A DNA stretch of 64,000 nt from Psychromonas arctica DSM 14288 (GTDB lineage: Bacteria > Pseudomonadota > Gammaproteobacteria > Enterobacterales > Psychromonadaceae), in contig NZ_AXWP01000025.1 of the NCBI RefSeq assembly GCF_000482725.1, positions 56,023-120,022 of the forward strand. Reading direction: 5' to 3'. Made by a program: the position numbers and the translations under genes. Below, one piece after another: positions 28,120 to 38,707 of the stretch; the first letter of the stretch is position 1, and each line of letters begins with the position of its first letter. Under the pieces are notes generated by a model that did not search any database, had not been told where the DNA came from, and saw nothing but the letters and a program-made list of their open reading frames with translations.

Positions 28120-29166
28120 TTAGTTAGTTTTTTTGGTCAAAAACATCGCATCACCGTAACTAAAGAAACGATATTTTTCTTCGATCGCAGTTTGATAAGC
28201 TTTATCTATATTCTCTTTACCAGAGAAAGCACTAACCAGCATTAATAAAGTTGATTCTGATAAATGAAAATTAGTGATCATGGCATCAACTACTTGAAAC
28301 TGATAACCCGGATAGATAAAGATACTGGTTTCAGAAAAGAACGGTGCTAGCGGCAGCCCGTTTGCTAAGGTCACACTAGCCGCACTTTCCACGGAACGTA
28401 CCGACGTTGTTCCAACTGCAATCACTCGGCCTCCCGCCGCTTTAGTGGCATTGATTTTATCCACAACTTGTTGCGATACCTCAGCATATTCACTGTGCAT
28501 TTGATGATCGAGTATATTATCAACCTTGACGGGCTGAAAAGTCCCAGCTCCCACATGCAATGTAACAAAGGCAAAGTCAGTACCTTTTGCCGTTAACTTA
28601 TCTAGAATGGCTTGATCAAAGTGCAATCCGGCAGTAGGCGCAGCAACCGCACCTGGATTTTTATTATATACCGTTTGGTAGCGTTCTTTATCGGCATCTT
28701 CATCGGGTCTATCGATGTAAGGCGGTAAAGGCATATGGCCAATACGTTCTAATATTTGTAATACCGTCTCATCACTATCAACTTTAATTTCAAATAATGG
28801 GCCTTGACGCTGCACCATTTCAGCCTTAACGTCATTTTCTAATAATAACTGGCAACCTGGTTTAGGCGATTTTGAGCTGCGCACATGGGCGAGAAAAGAC
28901 TGTTCATCTAACACCCGCTCCACTAGTACCTCAATTTTGCCACCCGTTTCTTTACTACCAAATAAACGCGCCGGGATAACCCGTGTATCGTTAAAGATGA
29001 GTAAATCATTAGCATTAACTAAATCAATGATATCAGTAAAGTTTAAATGGCTTAATTCGCCCGAGTTCGCCTGTAATGAAAGTAAGCGGCTATGGGTACG
29101 CTCAGGCGTTGGGTAACGCGCAATCAATTCTTCAGGAAGGTGAAAAGAAAAATCAGCAACTTTCAT
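28120..29166 (-). CDS. queA: S-adenosylmethionine:tRNA ribosyltransferase-isomerase
   Basis: Makes epoxyqueuosine on tRNA using the ribosyl group of SAM. 348 aa, beginning [19 protein letters not shown]. Family segments are [38 protein letters not shown] and MHSEYAEV. It is the first gene of the operon with tgt, yajC, secD and secF. There is a 170-bp gap to tgt. Confidence 0.97.
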   Translation of the reverse strand: MKVADFSFHLPEELIARYPTPERTHSRLLSLQANSGELSHLNFTDIIDLVNANDLLIFNDTRVIPARLFGSKETGGKIEVLVERVLDEQSFLAHVRSSKSPKPGCQLLLENDVKAEMVQRQGPLFEIKVDSDETVLQILERIGHMPLPPYIDRPDEDADKERYQTVYNKNPGAVAAPTAGLHFDQAILDKLTAKGTDFAFVTLHVGAGTFQPVKVDNILDHQMHSEYAEVSQQVVDKINATKAAGGRVIAVGTTSVRSVESAASVTLANGLPLAPFFSETSIFIYPGYQFQVVDAMITNFHLSESTLLMLVSAFSGKENIDKAYQTAIEEKYRFFSYGDAMFLTKKTN

Positions 29167-29253
29167 GTAACGGTTCCAGTAAATAAAACGCGCAGTATAC
29201 CTGATGCCACATGGGCTGAAAAGGTTTCTCGATTTTAAAAGCTACAGAAATAC

Positions 29254-29287
29254 AAAAGCGAAGTTGATTGTATTCAACTTCGCTTTT
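29254..29287. terminator. Terminator between phoU and queA
   Basis: AAAAGCGAAGTTGA / TCAACTTCGCTTTT, a perfect 14-bp stem with a 6-nt loop and terminal T runs on both strands. It ends the pst-phoU operon. Confidence 0.88.
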
Positions 29288-29348
29288 ATAAACGGCAAAA
29301 AACCTTTAAAACATAAATATAAGCGTTTCAGGTATACGCTATCGAGTT

Positions 29349-30053
29349 TTACTCAATCAATGAATTAATCTCTTCTTCCGTTGCATGTCTAACGTCAATC
29401 CCTTTTACTAAGTACACGATTTGCTCACAAATATTTTGGCATCTATCACCAATACGTTCTATAGCACGCGCAGAAGCTAATACATTTAAAACAAACGGTA
29501 CTGAACGCGGATCTTCCATCATAAACGTCATCAGTTCACGCAGAATACTCTCGTACTGACGGTTTACTTTTTTGTCTTCATTATGCACCGCAATAGCGGT
29601 ATTAATATCTAAACGCGTAAATGCGTCTAAGGCATTATGTAACATTTTTAATACAATCTGCCCCATGTTCTCTAATCCAATTAATGAAGGCACTTTTTTA
29701 CCGTGATTCTCAATCACCATTTTAGCGATCGCAACAACACTGTCCCCGACTCTTTCAAGTTCAGTTATCGTTTTCATAATGGTCAGTATTAAGCGTAAAT
29801 CACTAGCGGCGGGCTGGCGCTTAGCAATGATTCGTGAACAATCTTGATCCACTTTGGTTTCAAATTGATTCACTTCATTATCTTTCACTATTACTTTACG
29901 TGCCAGCTCTAAATCATTATCCGCCATGGCTGATAAAGCATCGCCTAACTGTTGTTCAATGAGTCCACCCATCTGCATAACTTGGTTACGCACACTTTCC
30001 AGTTCACTATTAAATTGTCCTGAAATATGACGGTTTAAGTTTAAGTTTTCCAT
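29349..30053 (-). CDS. phoU: Phosphate signalling protein PhoU
   Basis: Cytoplasmic regulator, 234 aa, which couples PstB to PhoR and keeps the Pho regulon off in phosphate excess. Two three-helix PhoU repeats with the metal-binding signature ERVGDSVVAIAK in the first and ERIGDRCQNICE in the second. It follows pstB by 13 bp as the last gene of the operon. Confidence 0.97.
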   Translation of the reverse strand: MENLNLNRHISGQFNSELESVRNQVMQMGGLIEQQLGDALSAMADNDLELARKVIVKDNEVNQFETKVDQDCSRIIAKRQPAASDLRLILTIMKTITELERVGDSVVAIAKMVIENHGKKVPSLIGLENMGQIVLKMLHNALDAFTRLDINTAIAVHNEDKKVNRQYESILRELMTFMMEDPRSVPFVLNVLASARAIERIGDRCQNICEQIVYLVKGIDVRHATEEEINSLIE

Positions 30054-30066
30054 TTTATTTCCTTAT

Positions 30067-30879
30067 CTAACCGTAACGACCGGTGATGTAATCTTCTGTC
30101 TGTTTTTGTTTTGGTGAAGTAAACAATGTATTCGTATCTGAGTATTCAATCAATTTACCCATGTACATAAAAGCCGTTTGATCCGAGACTCGGGCCGCCT
30201 GTTGCATGTTATGTGTCACAATCACCACGGTAAATTTTTTCTTAAGCTCAGTGATCAGTTCTTCAATGGTTAATGTCGAAATCGGGTCCAGTGCAGAAGT
30301 TGGTTCATCTAATAACAACACTTCTGGCCCAATCGCAATCGCACGTGCAATGACTAAACGTTGTTGCTGACCACCAGAAAGACCAAATGCATTATCATGC
30401 AGTCTATCTTTTACTTCATTCCATAAAGCAGCACCACGCAGTGATGTCTCACAGGCTTCATCTAAGGTACGGCGATCGTTTATTCCCTGTAGTCGTAAAC
30501 CGTAAACTACATTTTCATAAATTGACTTTGGGAAAGGATTTGGTCGCTGGAACACCATACCAATTCGACGACGTAATGAAGCAACATCGACCGATTTATC
30601 ATAAATGTTAATACCTTGTAGCTCAATATTGCCATCCACTCGACAAATTTCTACTAAATCATTCATGCGATTAATACAACGCAATAACGTTGACTTACCA
30701 CAACCAGATGGTCCGATAAATGCGGTTACTTTACCCTTTGGGATTTTCATCGATACGTTGTATAACGCTTGTTTTTCACCGTAAAAAAGATTTAAGTTTT
30801 TAATTTCCAATGCTGTATTATCAGCGGTTAAAGCACTTAAATCACTACCTTTTACATTCAAATTTGATAAATCAATCAT
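30067..30879 (-). CDS. pstB: Phosphate ABC transporter ATPase PstB
   Basis: 270-aa ATPase of the high-affinity phosphate importer. Walker A is GPSGCGKST, the Q loop is [10 protein letters not shown], the ABC signature is LSGGQQQRL, Walker B is [12 protein letters not shown], and the switch His is in [25 protein letters not shown] is typical of PstB. It lies 122 bp after pstA. Confidence 0.97.
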   Translation of the reverse strand: MIDLSNLNVKGSDLSALTADNTALEIKNLNLFYGEKQALYNVSMKIPKGKVTAFIGPSGCGKSTLLRCINRMNDLVEICRVDGNIELQGINIYDKSVDVASLRRRIGMVFQRPNPFPKSIYENVVYGLRLQGINDRRTLDEACETSLRGAALWNEVKDRLHDNAFGLSGGQQQRLVIARAIAIGPEVLLLDEPTSALDPISTLTIEELITELKKKFTVVIVTHNMQQAARVSDQTAFMYMGKLIEYSDTNTLFTSPKQKQTEDYITGRYG

Positions 30880-31001
30880 TGTCTTTCCTAATCTTTATTC
30901 ACACACAAGACTGTGTCTGTTTTTAAAATGTGTTATTGATAGATAATGTGTAACCATGCGAGATTCTTATCAACGCTACCTACCTATTTTATCGCTACCT
31001 T

Positions 31002-32660
31002 TTAATGCTCCAATGAGCGGTATTTTTCACGTAAATTATTACGGATTGAAATGGCCGCTAAATTTAAGCCAATAATCACAGTCACTAATAAGAATGAAGT
31101 GGCATACACCAGTGGTCGTGCTGCTTCAACATTTGGGCTTTGGAAACCAACATCATAGATGTGGAAACCAAGGTGCATGAACTTTCTATCCAAGTGCAAG
31201 AATGGGAAGTTGCCATCAACAGGTAATGTAGGTGCTATCTTCACCACACCAACCAACATTAAAGGAGCCACTTCACCGGCTGCACGAGCAACGGCTAAGA
31301 TCAGTCCCGTCATAATTGCAGGGCTCGCCATTGGAATAACAATACGCCATAACGTTTCCGACTTGGTCGCGCCTAATGCTAGCGATCCTTCACGCAGCGT
31401 ACTTGGAATACGGCTTAAGCCTTCTTCTGTCGAAACAATAACCACGGGTAAGGTTAAAATAGCCAAAGTTAATGCTGACCACAATACACCAGGTGAACCA
31501 AAAGTAGGTGTAGGTAATGCTTCTGGGTAAAGTAGTTGGTCAATACTGCCACCTAGAATATAGACAAAAAACCCTAAACCAAATACACCGTAAACAATTG
31601 ACGGAACCCCCGCTAAGTTAATCACAGCAATACGAATAAATTTAGTAATATTATTTTTGCCGGCATATTCATGCAGATAAATAGCAGCAACCACACCAAA
31701 GGGTGTCACGATCACCGCCATTAACATCACCATAAATACAGTACCAAAAATAGCAGGGAAAACACCACCTTCGGTATTAGCTTCACGCGGGTCGCTACTT
31801 ACAAACTTATAAACTTGATGAAACCAATGCCCTACCTTTTCCACAAAGCTCATATCATTAGGTTGGTAAAAATCTAAAATATATGAAAGCGGCATAGTGA
31901 CTAAACGCCCAGTCATATCTTTTACAACCACACTATCGCGTTTAGCTTGATCTCGGTAATCAAATAACTCATTTTCTAATGCTAAGTACTCGGCGCGTAA
32001 GCTATCACTTTGAGCAGCAAATTCAGCGACCTTTTGTGGTGTTAGACTGCCATCAAGCTCTAATTTACGTTTATTTAAGCGAATTCGATCTAAGTCATAG
32101 TTGATACGCCCGATATCACCAGTCAATAACCCATGCTCTTTATCTCTAAACTCAAGCGCACGTTCAATGCGTTTATTTAACTCACCAACTAATGCACTTT
32201 TTTCAATATTTAATTTTTGCTCGCCCTCATTGATAGCCTCTAGGTAGCCGTAAAAATTACCGTTTTTAGTTCTTTCAAACACCACAATATCATTGGCAAT
32301 TTTTTTATCTTTAATGATAGTTTCCAATATCCATTGAAAATCTAAATCAACATATTCACGATTACCTATTTTAATCAAGAAACGTTGTAAAGAATCACCT
32401 TCGTTGTCAAGACCAGTTACACCTGCATCGAGTAACTGTTGTTTTAGTACATCTTCAGTGTCGTATATTTCACCTATTAATACTGATTTTTGACCTTGCT
32501 CATTTTGCATATCAAACTCATACACAGTCGCAGGCCAAAAGAAACTTAATCCTCTCCATCCGATTAATAAAAACAAACCTATTACTGCAATCAAACTCAA
32601 ACTTACAGCACCACCGGTCATCCAAATCCACGGTGTGCCTGATTTAAACCACTTACCCAT
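31002..32660 (-). CDS. pstA: Phosphate ABC transporter permease PstA, long form
   Basis: 552 aa, about twice the E. coli PstA (296). The C-terminal ~270 residues are the permease, with the EAA-type loop ALGATKSETLWRIVIPMASP. Between TM1 (about 15-35) and the permease lies an insert of about 240 residues with Lys/Glu-rich, partly coiled-coil sequence, expected in the periplasm. Such long forms occur in Vibrio-like species. It follows pstC by 16 bp. Confidence 0.93.
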   Translation of the reverse strand: MGKWFKSGTPWIWMTGGAVSLSLIAVIGLFLLIGWRGLSFFWPATVYEFDMQNEQGQKSVLIGEIYDTEDVLKQQLLDAGVTGLDNEGDSLQRFLIKIGNREYVDLDFQWILETIIKDKKIANDIVVFERTKNGNFYGYLEAINEGEQKLNIEKSALVGELNKRIERALEFRDKEHGLLTGDIGRINYDLDRIRLNKRKLELDGSLTPQKVAEFAAQSDSLRAEYLALENELFDYRDQAKRDSVVVKDMTGRLVTMPLSYILDFYQPNDMSFVEKVGHWFHQVYKFVSSDPREANTEGGVFPAIFGTVFMVMLMAVIVTPFGVVAAIYLHEYAGKNNITKFIRIAVINLAGVPSIVYGVFGLGFFVYILGGSIDQLLYPEALPTPTFGSPGVLWSALTLAILTLPVVIVSTEEGLSRIPSTLREGSLALGATKSETLWRIVIPMASPAIMTGLILAVARAAGEVAPLMLVGVVKIAPTLPVDGNFPFLHLDRKFMHLGFHIYDVGFQSPNVEAARPLVYATSFLLVTVIIGLNLAAISIRNNLREKYRSLEH

Positions 32661-32676
32661 AATAACTAACTCCTAT

Positions 32677-34902
32677 TTATAGGCTTGAATATTTTTCACG
32701 CAAACGCTGACGAACAAACTCAGCAATGGTGTTGAAAAAGAATGTGAAGATAAACAATACAAACGCAGCGAGGAATAACACACGGTAATGTGAGCTACCC
32801 ACTTCAGACTCAGGCATTTCTACAGCGATGTTCGCTGATAAAGAACGCATTCCCTCAAAGATGTTCCAATCCATAATTGGCGTATTACCCGTTGCCATCA
32901 GTACAATCATGGTCTCACCCACTGCACGCCCCATTCCCATCATTACTGCAGAGAAGATACCTGGGCTCGCCGTTAAAATAACTACTTTAGACAATGTCTG
33001 CCAACGTGTTGCACCTAACGCTAACGACCCCATTGTTAAACTCTTTGGCACACTAAAGATGGCATCTTCAGCAATCGAGAAAATAGTAGGGATCACCGCA
33101 AACCCCATCGCAATGCCAACAATAAGCGAGTTACGTTGATCAAAGTTAATACCTAACTCATTGGTTAAATACATACGGGTATCACCATTAAATAACCATA
33201 ATTCAAGCGTGTCACTAAAGGCCATCGACAAATAGCCAGTAACAACAAGAATTGGCAGGAGTACTAACGGTAATACGCCTTCACTGATTTTATCACTTAG
33301 TGATTTTGGCAGATTAGACCAAATCATTGCCGCGACTAACACGCTCGCAGGTAAGGTGATTAATAATAAGACAATCCCCGGTAATTGGTTTTCAACAATC
33401 GGTGCTAACCATAACCCTGCTAAAAATCCAAGTATAACCGTCGGTAATGCTTCCATTATTTCAACGGTCGGTTTGATATAAGTTCTGATACTTGGTGCCA
33501 TGAAATAAGCTGTATAAATAGCAGCAGAAATACCAATAGGCACAGCAAATAGCATCGCATAAAATGCGGCTTTAATAGTGCCGAACGAGATTGGAACTAA
33601 ACTCATTTTGGCTTCAAAATCATCACTAGCTGACGTTGATTGCCAAACATATTGCGGTTCTGGGTAGCCTTCATACCAAACTTCTTGCCATAAGGCAGAC
33701 CAAGTAATTTCAGGATGTTCATTATCAACATGGTAAAGTTTAATGGTATTGCTATCAGCAGCAAGAATTGCATTTGCACGAGGTGAAATAGCAACAACTA
33801 ATGACCCTGCTTTAGTAATCGATTCAGTTAATAGTTCAGTTTCACCGGTAGTGTGAAAAATAGATAAGTCACCTGATGCTGTAGTTGTTAAAAATCCCTT
33901 ACGGAAAAATTCAGGTGTTATGCTTGTCACGCCTGATGATGCTTTAAAATCTCGAATTAAGGTGAACTCGCGTTTATTGTCATTTAACACTTCAAACCAC
34001 TGGCTAATCACACCATTTTCATTAGCAACAAGTAAAGAACTAGCACCCGTCAATAATTGCATCTTAGTCACGTTACTGCCAGGCGCATTGATTTTAAATG
34101 CCGCAGTAATACGAATATTGTCACTATCAGACACATCGTAAACTAATAAGTCATTACCGCTACGTACAAACAATTTACTCAGATTAGGTGTGAGTAATAA
34201 CTGTTCAACTTGCTGAGGAAATGAAGGCAACTTGAATAATGACTGTTCCCATTCAACTTCATCAGTCATCATATTTTCTTCGGCTGTTAATAGTAAGAAA
34301 AGCCCTTCACCATTACTTTGTACGCCAGCTAAACCTGCATATTCAGGATTCATTTCAAAGGCTAAATGAGTCAATGGTTGATTATCTTCAGAAACAATAA
34401 AGTCCTGTTCACCTAATGGAAAGCTGACTTCAGGCGTAATTAAGCGTTTATCATTAGGGTAAGATGTTACAAAGCTGGGTTTAACAATTTTGACTTCACC
34501 GCGTTCATTACTGATCGCATAAATACCGGTTGAAGCCATTGTTTTAGCAATGTTATGAGTGTTAGTAAAAGCTTGGTATTGTAATAAATTTTCACCTAAA
34601 TCATCGTTTCTCAATGAATAAAAGCTTAACAACCCTTTCTCATTTAATTGATAGCTAACTTCATTTTGCTCATCGAGGCCCAATGCATAAATGGCAGTTG
34701 AATCTTTACGTTGAAAAGATTGTGTTTGTTCGATACTCACGGGCGCAAAAATAGGTAACACGACATACAATAGATACCCAAAAATTAATAACAATGCGAC
34801 AAGCACCAAAGTGCCGCCTCCTGTTACACCATATTTAACTAACTTATCCTTAACCACACGCTTTTTATTCGCTTGCAGCGTGGTCGCTAAATCACGTTCC
34901 AT
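32677..34902 (-). CDS. pstC: Phosphate ABC transporter permease PstC, long form with periplasmic beta-propeller-like insert
   Basis: 741 aa against ~319 in E. coli. TM1 is at about 24-50. A ~370-residue insert follows with repeated blade-like strands, for example LTHLAFEMNPEYAGLAGVQ, SKLFVRSGNDLLVYDVSD, and SGDLSIFHTTGET. The permease core comes after about residue 440, with ALGATRWQTLSKVVILTASP. No pstS lies next to the operon, so the binding protein must be encoded elsewhere. A Pho box is about 50 bp upstream of the start. The role of the insert is unknown; binding PstS or sensing are options. Confidence 0.92.
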   Translation of the reverse strand: MERDLATTLQANKKRVVKDKLVKYGVTGGGTLVLVALLLIFGYLLYVVLPIFAPVSIEQTQSFQRKDSTAIYALGLDEQNEVSYQLNEKGLLSFYSLRNDDLGENLLQYQAFTNTHNIAKTMASTGIYAISNERGEVKIVKPSFVTSYPNDKRLITPEVSFPLGEQDFIVSEDNQPLTHLAFEMNPEYAGLAGVQSNGEGLFLLLTAEENMMTDEVEWEQSLFKLPSFPQQVEQLLLTPNLSKLFVRSGNDLLVYDVSDSDNIRITAAFKINAPGSNVTKMQLLTGASSLLVANENGVISQWFEVLNDNKREFTLIRDFKASSGVTSITPEFFRKGFLTTTASGDLSIFHTTGETELLTESITKAGSLVVAISPRANAILAADSNTIKLYHVDNEHPEITWSALWQEVWYEGYPEPQYVWQSTSASDDFEAKMSLVPISFGTIKAAFYAMLFAVPIGISAAIYTAYFMAPSIRTYIKPTVEIMEALPTVILGFLAGLWLAPIVENQLPGIVLLLITLPASVLVAAMIWSNLPKSLSDKISEGVLPLVLLPILVVTGYLSMAFSDTLELWLFNGDTRMYLTNELGINFDQRNSLIVGIAMGFAVIPTIFSIAEDAIFSVPKSLTMGSLALGATRWQTLSKVVILTASPGIFSAVMMGMGRAVGETMIVLMATGNTPIMDWNIFEGMRSLSANIAVEMPESEVGSSHYRVLFLAAFVLFIFTFFFNTIAEFVRQRLREKYSSL

Positions 34903-34948
34903 TTACTATCTCCAACATAATTGATGGGCACGATTATATTGCTATTTT

Positions 34949-34966
34949 GTGACAGTTATATGACAA
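34949..34966 (-). promoter_or_regulatory. Pho box (PhoB site) of the pst operon
   Basis: On the minus strand TTGTCATATAACTGTCAC: two 7-bp direct repeats (T/C)TGTCA(T/C) separated by 4 bp, matching the PhoB consensus. It is about 47 bp upstream of the pstC start. A near-identical box precedes phoB at 63122. Confidence 0.85.
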
Positions 34967-34986
34967 CGTTATTGATACTGACATTT

Positions 34987-35033
34987 ATACCATTAACTCC
35001 GTTAAATAGCCGATCAATCTTGCTAGTTAAAAG
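34987..35033. repeat. Partial copy of the ATACCA-ended MITE-like repeat
   Basis: Starts ATACCATTAACTCCGTTAA and shares ATCTTGCTAGTTAAAAGG with the full copy at 3467. It lacks a clear right end. It sits between the Pho box and copy 2. Confidence 0.4.
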
Positions 35034-35149
35034 GCATCACAGCCAGGTTATAAAGTAACAAAGGGATAAAGCATTACGTTACAAATATTGAACTATAGAT
35101 TTGGGGTTAGGGATAGTATTTCAGTAAAATTTCCCTCTTTAGTAAGGTA

Positions 35150-35311
35150 ATACCAATCACACTAATTAACTGTTCTATTTTACTTGTTAAAATAATTTAT
35201 TTCTTCGTTGTAAATTTCGTAAAGGGAACAACCATTTAGCTCAATTTACGCCTTAAACTAAGTCATTTTTCCTGCGCAAAATTTAGAGCACTTATTTAAT
35301 GTAATCGGTAT
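35150..35311. repeat. MITE-like dispersed repeat, ATACCAA ends (copy 2)
   Basis: 162 bp, the same length as copy 1 at 3467. Ends are ATACCAATCACACTAATTA and, on the other strand, ATACCGATTACATTAAATA, so the terminal inverted repeats are about 19 bp with few mismatches. Internal matches include AACTGTTC and CGCCTTAAACTAAG. It makes up most of the 515-bp pstC-rplT gap. Confidence 0.65.
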
Positions 35312-35365
35312 AAATTTTAAATGATGTCATCAAAGTAGGGAGAGAGAGGAAAGAAATTTTAAATC

Positions 35366-35394
35366 AAAAAAAAAGGAGACAAAATGCCTCCTTC
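35366..35394 (-). terminator. Terminator of the thrS-infC-rpmI-rplT operon
   Basis: On the minus strand AAGGAGGC-ATTTT-GTCTCCTT, an 8-bp stem with one G-U pair, followed by a run of T. It lies 25 bp after the rplT stop. Confidence 0.8.
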
Positions 35395-35418
35395 TTCAAT
35401 TCTGTTAATCAATAATGA

Positions 35419-35775
35419 TTAAGCTAGCGCTTTTTTTGCAACTTCTACTAAATGAGCAAATGTTGCTTTATCAAATACAGCGATGTCAGCTAGGATCTTA
35501 CGATCGATTTCAACAGAAGCCTTTTTAAGACCATTGATGAAACGGCTGTAAGATAATCCGCTAATACGAGATGCAGCGTTAATACGTGCAATCCATAGTT
35601 GACGGAACTGACGTTTACGTTGACGACGGTCGCGGTAAGCGTATTGACCAGCTTTAGTTACTGCTTGAACTGCTACGCGATAAACACGTGAGCGAGCTCC
35701 GTAATAACCTTTAGCTTGTTTTAAGACTTTTTTATGGCGTGCACGAGCTTGTACACCGCGTTTTACTCTTGGCAT
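35419..35775 (-). CDS. rplT: 50S ribosomal protein L20
   Basis: 118 aa, begins [20 protein letters not shown] and has the typical [16 protein letters not shown]. Binds 23S rRNA early in 50S assembly and in E. coli represses rpmI-rplT translation. It lies 16 bp after rpmI. Confidence 0.98.
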   Translation of the reverse strand: MPRVKRGVQARARHKKVLKQAKGYYGARSRVYRVAVQAVTKAGQYAYRDRRQRKRQFRQLWIARINAASRISGLSYSRFINGLKKASVEIDRKILADIAVFDKATFAHLVEVAKKALA

Positions 35776-35791
35776 TTTATATATTCCTTAC

Positions 35792-35989
35792 TTAAGCGAA
35801 TGGTAACATTCTGTTAATACTAGGTACGTCTACTTTAGCTACCATGCTTTGAGCACGTAGATGGCGTTTACGTTTAGTAGATTTCTTAGTAAGGATATGA
35901 CGTAAGTGAGATTGCTTACGTTTAAAACCACCAGAAGCAGTCTTTTTAAAGCGCTTTGCAGCACCTTTGTTAGATTTCATTTTAGGCAT
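35792..35989 (-). CDS. rpmI: 50S ribosomal protein L35
   Basis: 65 aa, Lys/Arg-rich, begins [17 protein letters not shown] and has [18 protein letters not shown]. Canonical order infC-rpmI-rplT. The 96-bp gap after infC is where the L20 repression structure lies in E. coli. I did not resolve a pseudoknot here. Confidence 0.98.
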   Translation of the reverse strand: MPKMKSNKGAAKRFKKTASGGFKRKQSHLRHILTKKSTKRKRHLRAQSMVAKVDVPSINRMLPFA

Positions 35990-36085
35990 TGCGAACTCCG
36001 CATTGTTAAAATATTAAATTAAACCAGTAAGGCGAGTAAATAGTGCGAATATTCTCATATCCGCACATCAATACTACTTTATGCC

Positions 36086-36628
36086 TTAGCTAGCACGTTT
36101 AGGGCCAAGTACCATCACCATTTGACGACCTTCCAGTTTAGGGAAAGATTCGACAGTTGAGATTTCAGCTAAATCGTTTTTAACGCGATTAAGTAATTCC
36201 ATCCCAAGTGATTGATGCGCCATTTCACGACCACGAAAACGTAGCGTTACTTTGGCTTTGTTACCCTCTTCAAGAAAGCGTATCAGGCTGCGTAGTTTTA
36301 CCTGATAATCGCCATCATCAGTCCCAGGACGGAATTTTATTTCCTTCAACTGAACCTGTTTCTGATTCTTCCGTTGTTCTTTAACGGATTTACTCTTTTC
36401 AAAGAGAAATTTGCCATAGTTCATGATGCGACAAACTGGCGGCTCAGCATTTGGGCTAATTTCTACTAAATCCAAATCTGCATCAAACGCCATGTTTTTT
36501 GCTTCATCTAAAGAAACAATACCTACCGGCTTACCTTCTGAATCAGAAAGACGTACTTCAGTACCAGTTATTTCATCGTTTAAACGATGTTTATTGCCCG
36601 TTTGCGGGGCTTTTTTTGCACCTTTTAT
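36086..36628 (-). CDS. infC: Translation initiation factor IF-3, probable AUA start
   Basis: Binds the 30S subunit, blocks early 50S joining and rejects non-canonical start codons. 180 aa from the proposed start, equal to E. coli. It has NEEITG-like [38 protein letters not shown] and GREMAHQ. The start aligned with the AUU of E. coli infC is here ATA, followed by AAA GGT GCA (Lys-Gly-Ala). GGAGG at 36637-36641 is 8 nt upstream. A TTG at 36643 overlaps the ribosome site and is unlikely. A rare start lets IF-3 repress its own mRNA. Confidence 0.93.
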   Translation of the reverse strand: MKGAKKAPQTGNKHRLNDEITGTEVRLSDSEGKPVGIVSLDEAKNMAFDADLDLVEISPNAEPPVCRIMNYGKFLFEKSKSVKEQRKNQKQVQLKEIKFRPGTDDGDYQVKLRSLIRFLEEGNKAKVTLRFRGREMAHQSLGMELLNRVKNDLAEISTVESFPKLEGRQMVMVLGPKRAS

Positions 36629-36648
36629 AACAAATTCCTCCAAGTGAT

Positions 36649-38556
36649 TTATGATCGTGCAATGATTTCTCGTTTTACATGGTCAACAAAATCATTAACC
36701 TGCATTTTACCAAGATCATCGCCCTTACGTGTTCTTACTGCAACTTCATTTGCTTCGACCTCTTGGTCACCCACAACTAATAAGTAAGGAACGCGCTTTA
36801 ATGTATGCTCGCGGATTTTAAAGCCTATCTTCTCATTTCTCAAGTCCGAAATTGCTCTAACACCCGATTTTTTCAATTTATTTACTACTTCCGTGACAAA
36901 ATCTGACTGTTTGTCAGTAATATTCATCACAACCACCTGTTGAGGTGATAACCAAGTTGGATAAATACCTGCGTACTCTTCAGTTAAGATACCAATAAAA
37001 CGTTCTAATGAACCAAGAATTGCTCGGTGGATCATAACTGGAGTATGTCGTTCGTTGTCTTCACCGACATAAGTTGCGTCTAAACGACCCGGCATTGAAA
37101 AATCTAACTGTATTGTACCACATTGCCATGCACGACCTAAACAATCATACAAGGTAAATTCAATTTTAGGGCCATAGAAAGCGCCTTCGCCTGGTAGATA
37201 CTCAAACTTAACACCATTTTCATCTAATGCATGTGCTAATGCCGCTTCAGATTTATCCCATGTAGCATCATCACCCACACGTTTTTCAGGACGAGTAGAT
37301 AATTTAACCACAATATCTTCAAAACCGAATGTTTTATAACATTCAAATACCATATTGATACAAGCAGATACTTCTTCAAGAATTTGAGCTTCTGTACAGA
37401 ATATATGCGCATCATCTTGTGTGAAACCACGAACACGCATTAAACCGTGCAAAGAACCCGATGGTTCATTACGGTGACATGAACCAAACTCTGATAAACG
37501 TAATGGTAAGTCACGGTACGATTTTAAACCTTGGTTAAAAATCTGTACATGACCAGGACAGTTCATTGGTTTAATTGCATAATCACGGTTTTCACTACAA
37601 GTACAGAACATGCCGTCTTTGTATTTATCCCAGTGACCAGATTTTTCCCATAAAGAACGATCTAAAATTTGTGGAGCTTTCACTTCTTGATAACCAAAAG
37701 CAACGGTTTGTTCACGAATGTAACTTTCAAGCTCGCGGAAGATAGTCCAACCATTTGGATGCCAAAACACCATACCCGGTGCTTCTTCTTGCATATGGTA
37801 TAAATCTAATTGTTTACCAATTTTACGGTGGTCACGTTTAGCCGCTTCTTCAAGACGTTTTAAATAAGCATTTAATTGTTTTTTATCAGCCCATGCAGTG
37901 CCGTAAATACGTTGTAGCATTTTGTTGTCTGAATTTGCACGCCAATAAGCACCAGACACTTTCATCAATTTAAACCATTGACTAAATTTCATCATCGGTA
38001 CATGTGGACCACGACACATATCGACATATTCTTCATGATGATATAAACCAGGACGGTCGTCTTTATCGATACCTTCTAATATTTCTAACTTATAAGGTTC
38101 ATTACGTTCTTTAAATACCGCAATCGCTTCATCAACAGATACTTTCTTTTTAACCACTTGGTAATTTGTTTTTACCAATTGTTGCATGCGTTTTTCAATT
38201 TTAGCTAACTCTTCATCATTGATGGTGACATCAAGGTCGATATCATAGTAGAAACCATTATCAATGGTTGGTCCTATTGCCATTTTAGCATCTGGATAAA
38301 GTTGCTTAATTGCATGACCTAATAAATGCGCACATGAGTGACGTAAAATTTCTAAACCTTCATCATCTTTAGCGGTGATAATTGCAACACTTGCATCGTG
38401 ATCAATAGGATCACTTGCATCCACTAATTTTCCATCAACACGTCCAGCGATACAGGCTTTTGCAAGTCCAGGACCGATATCTGCAGCGATTTCCATAATT
38501 GAAGTAGTGTTGTCAAATTGACGTTTATTTCCATCGGGAAGAGTAATAATTGGCAT
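36649..38556 (-). CDS. thrS: Threonyl-tRNA synthetase
   Basis: 635 aa. N-terminal TGS domain ([14 protein letters not shown]), the editing domain with [16 protein letters not shown], then the class II core with [10 protein letters not shown] (zinc Cys and His), RMSEFG-like [15 protein letters not shown] and [16 protein letters not shown], and the anticodon-binding domain at the end. The leader carries a hairpin that resembles the tRNA-Thr anticodon arm. It heads the thrS-infC-rpmI-rplT operon. Confidence 0.98.
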   Translation of the reverse strand: MPIITLPDGNKRQFDNTTSIMEIAADIGPGLAKACIAGRVDGKLVDASDPIDHDASVAIITAKDDEGLEILRHSCAHLLGHAIKQLYPDAKMAIGPTIDNGFYYDIDLDVTINDEELAKIEKRMQQLVKTNYQVVKKKVSVDEAIAVFKERNEPYKLEILEGIDKDDRPGLYHHEEYVDMCRGPHVPMMKFSQWFKLMKVSGAYWRANSDNKMLQRIYGTAWADKKQLNAYLKRLEEAAKRDHRKIGKQLDLYHMQEEAPGMVFWHPNGWTIFRELESYIREQTVAFGYQEVKAPQILDRSLWEKSGHWDKYKDGMFCTCSENRDYAIKPMNCPGHVQIFNQGLKSYRDLPLRLSEFGSCHRNEPSGSLHGLMRVRGFTQDDAHIFCTEAQILEEVSACINMVFECYKTFGFEDIVVKLSTRPEKRVGDDATWDKSEAALAHALDENGVKFEYLPGEGAFYGPKIEFTLYDCLGRAWQCGTIQLDFSMPGRLDATYVGEDNERHTPVMIHRAILGSLERFIGILTEEYAGIYPTWLSPQQVVVMNITDKQSDFVTEVVNKLKKSGVRAISDLRNEKIGFKIREHTLKRVPYLLVVGDQEVEANEVAVRTRKGDDLGKMQVNDFVDHVKREIIARS

Positions 38557-38561
38557 GCTAA

Positions 38562-38617
38562 TTCCTCACAGTGATGCTTCCAACCAAAAAGCATTTGTAT
38601 TTGTTAAAAATGAGGAA
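38562..38617 (-). promoter_or_regulatory. thrS leader: anticodon-like hairpin and ribosome-site sequestration
   Basis: On the minus strand ATGCTT (38594-38589) pairs with AAGCAT (38579-38574). One more U-G pair leaves a 7-nt loop, TTGGTTG, with GGT in the anticodon position, the anticodon of a tRNA-Thr. An outer helix TTCCTCA (38617-38611) / TGAGGAA (38568-38562) would hide the ribosome site GAGGAA, 5 nt before the ATG. This parallels the E. coli thrS operator, where ThrRS binds its own mRNA. Confidence 0.6.
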
Positions 38618-38707
38618 CGTATTTTAATGTATTAAGGAGCACAATAAAAGGTATTGAAGGTTAATTTATCAATACTCCCCTAAATTCTATCTATTTTTAT
38701 ACTTCTT

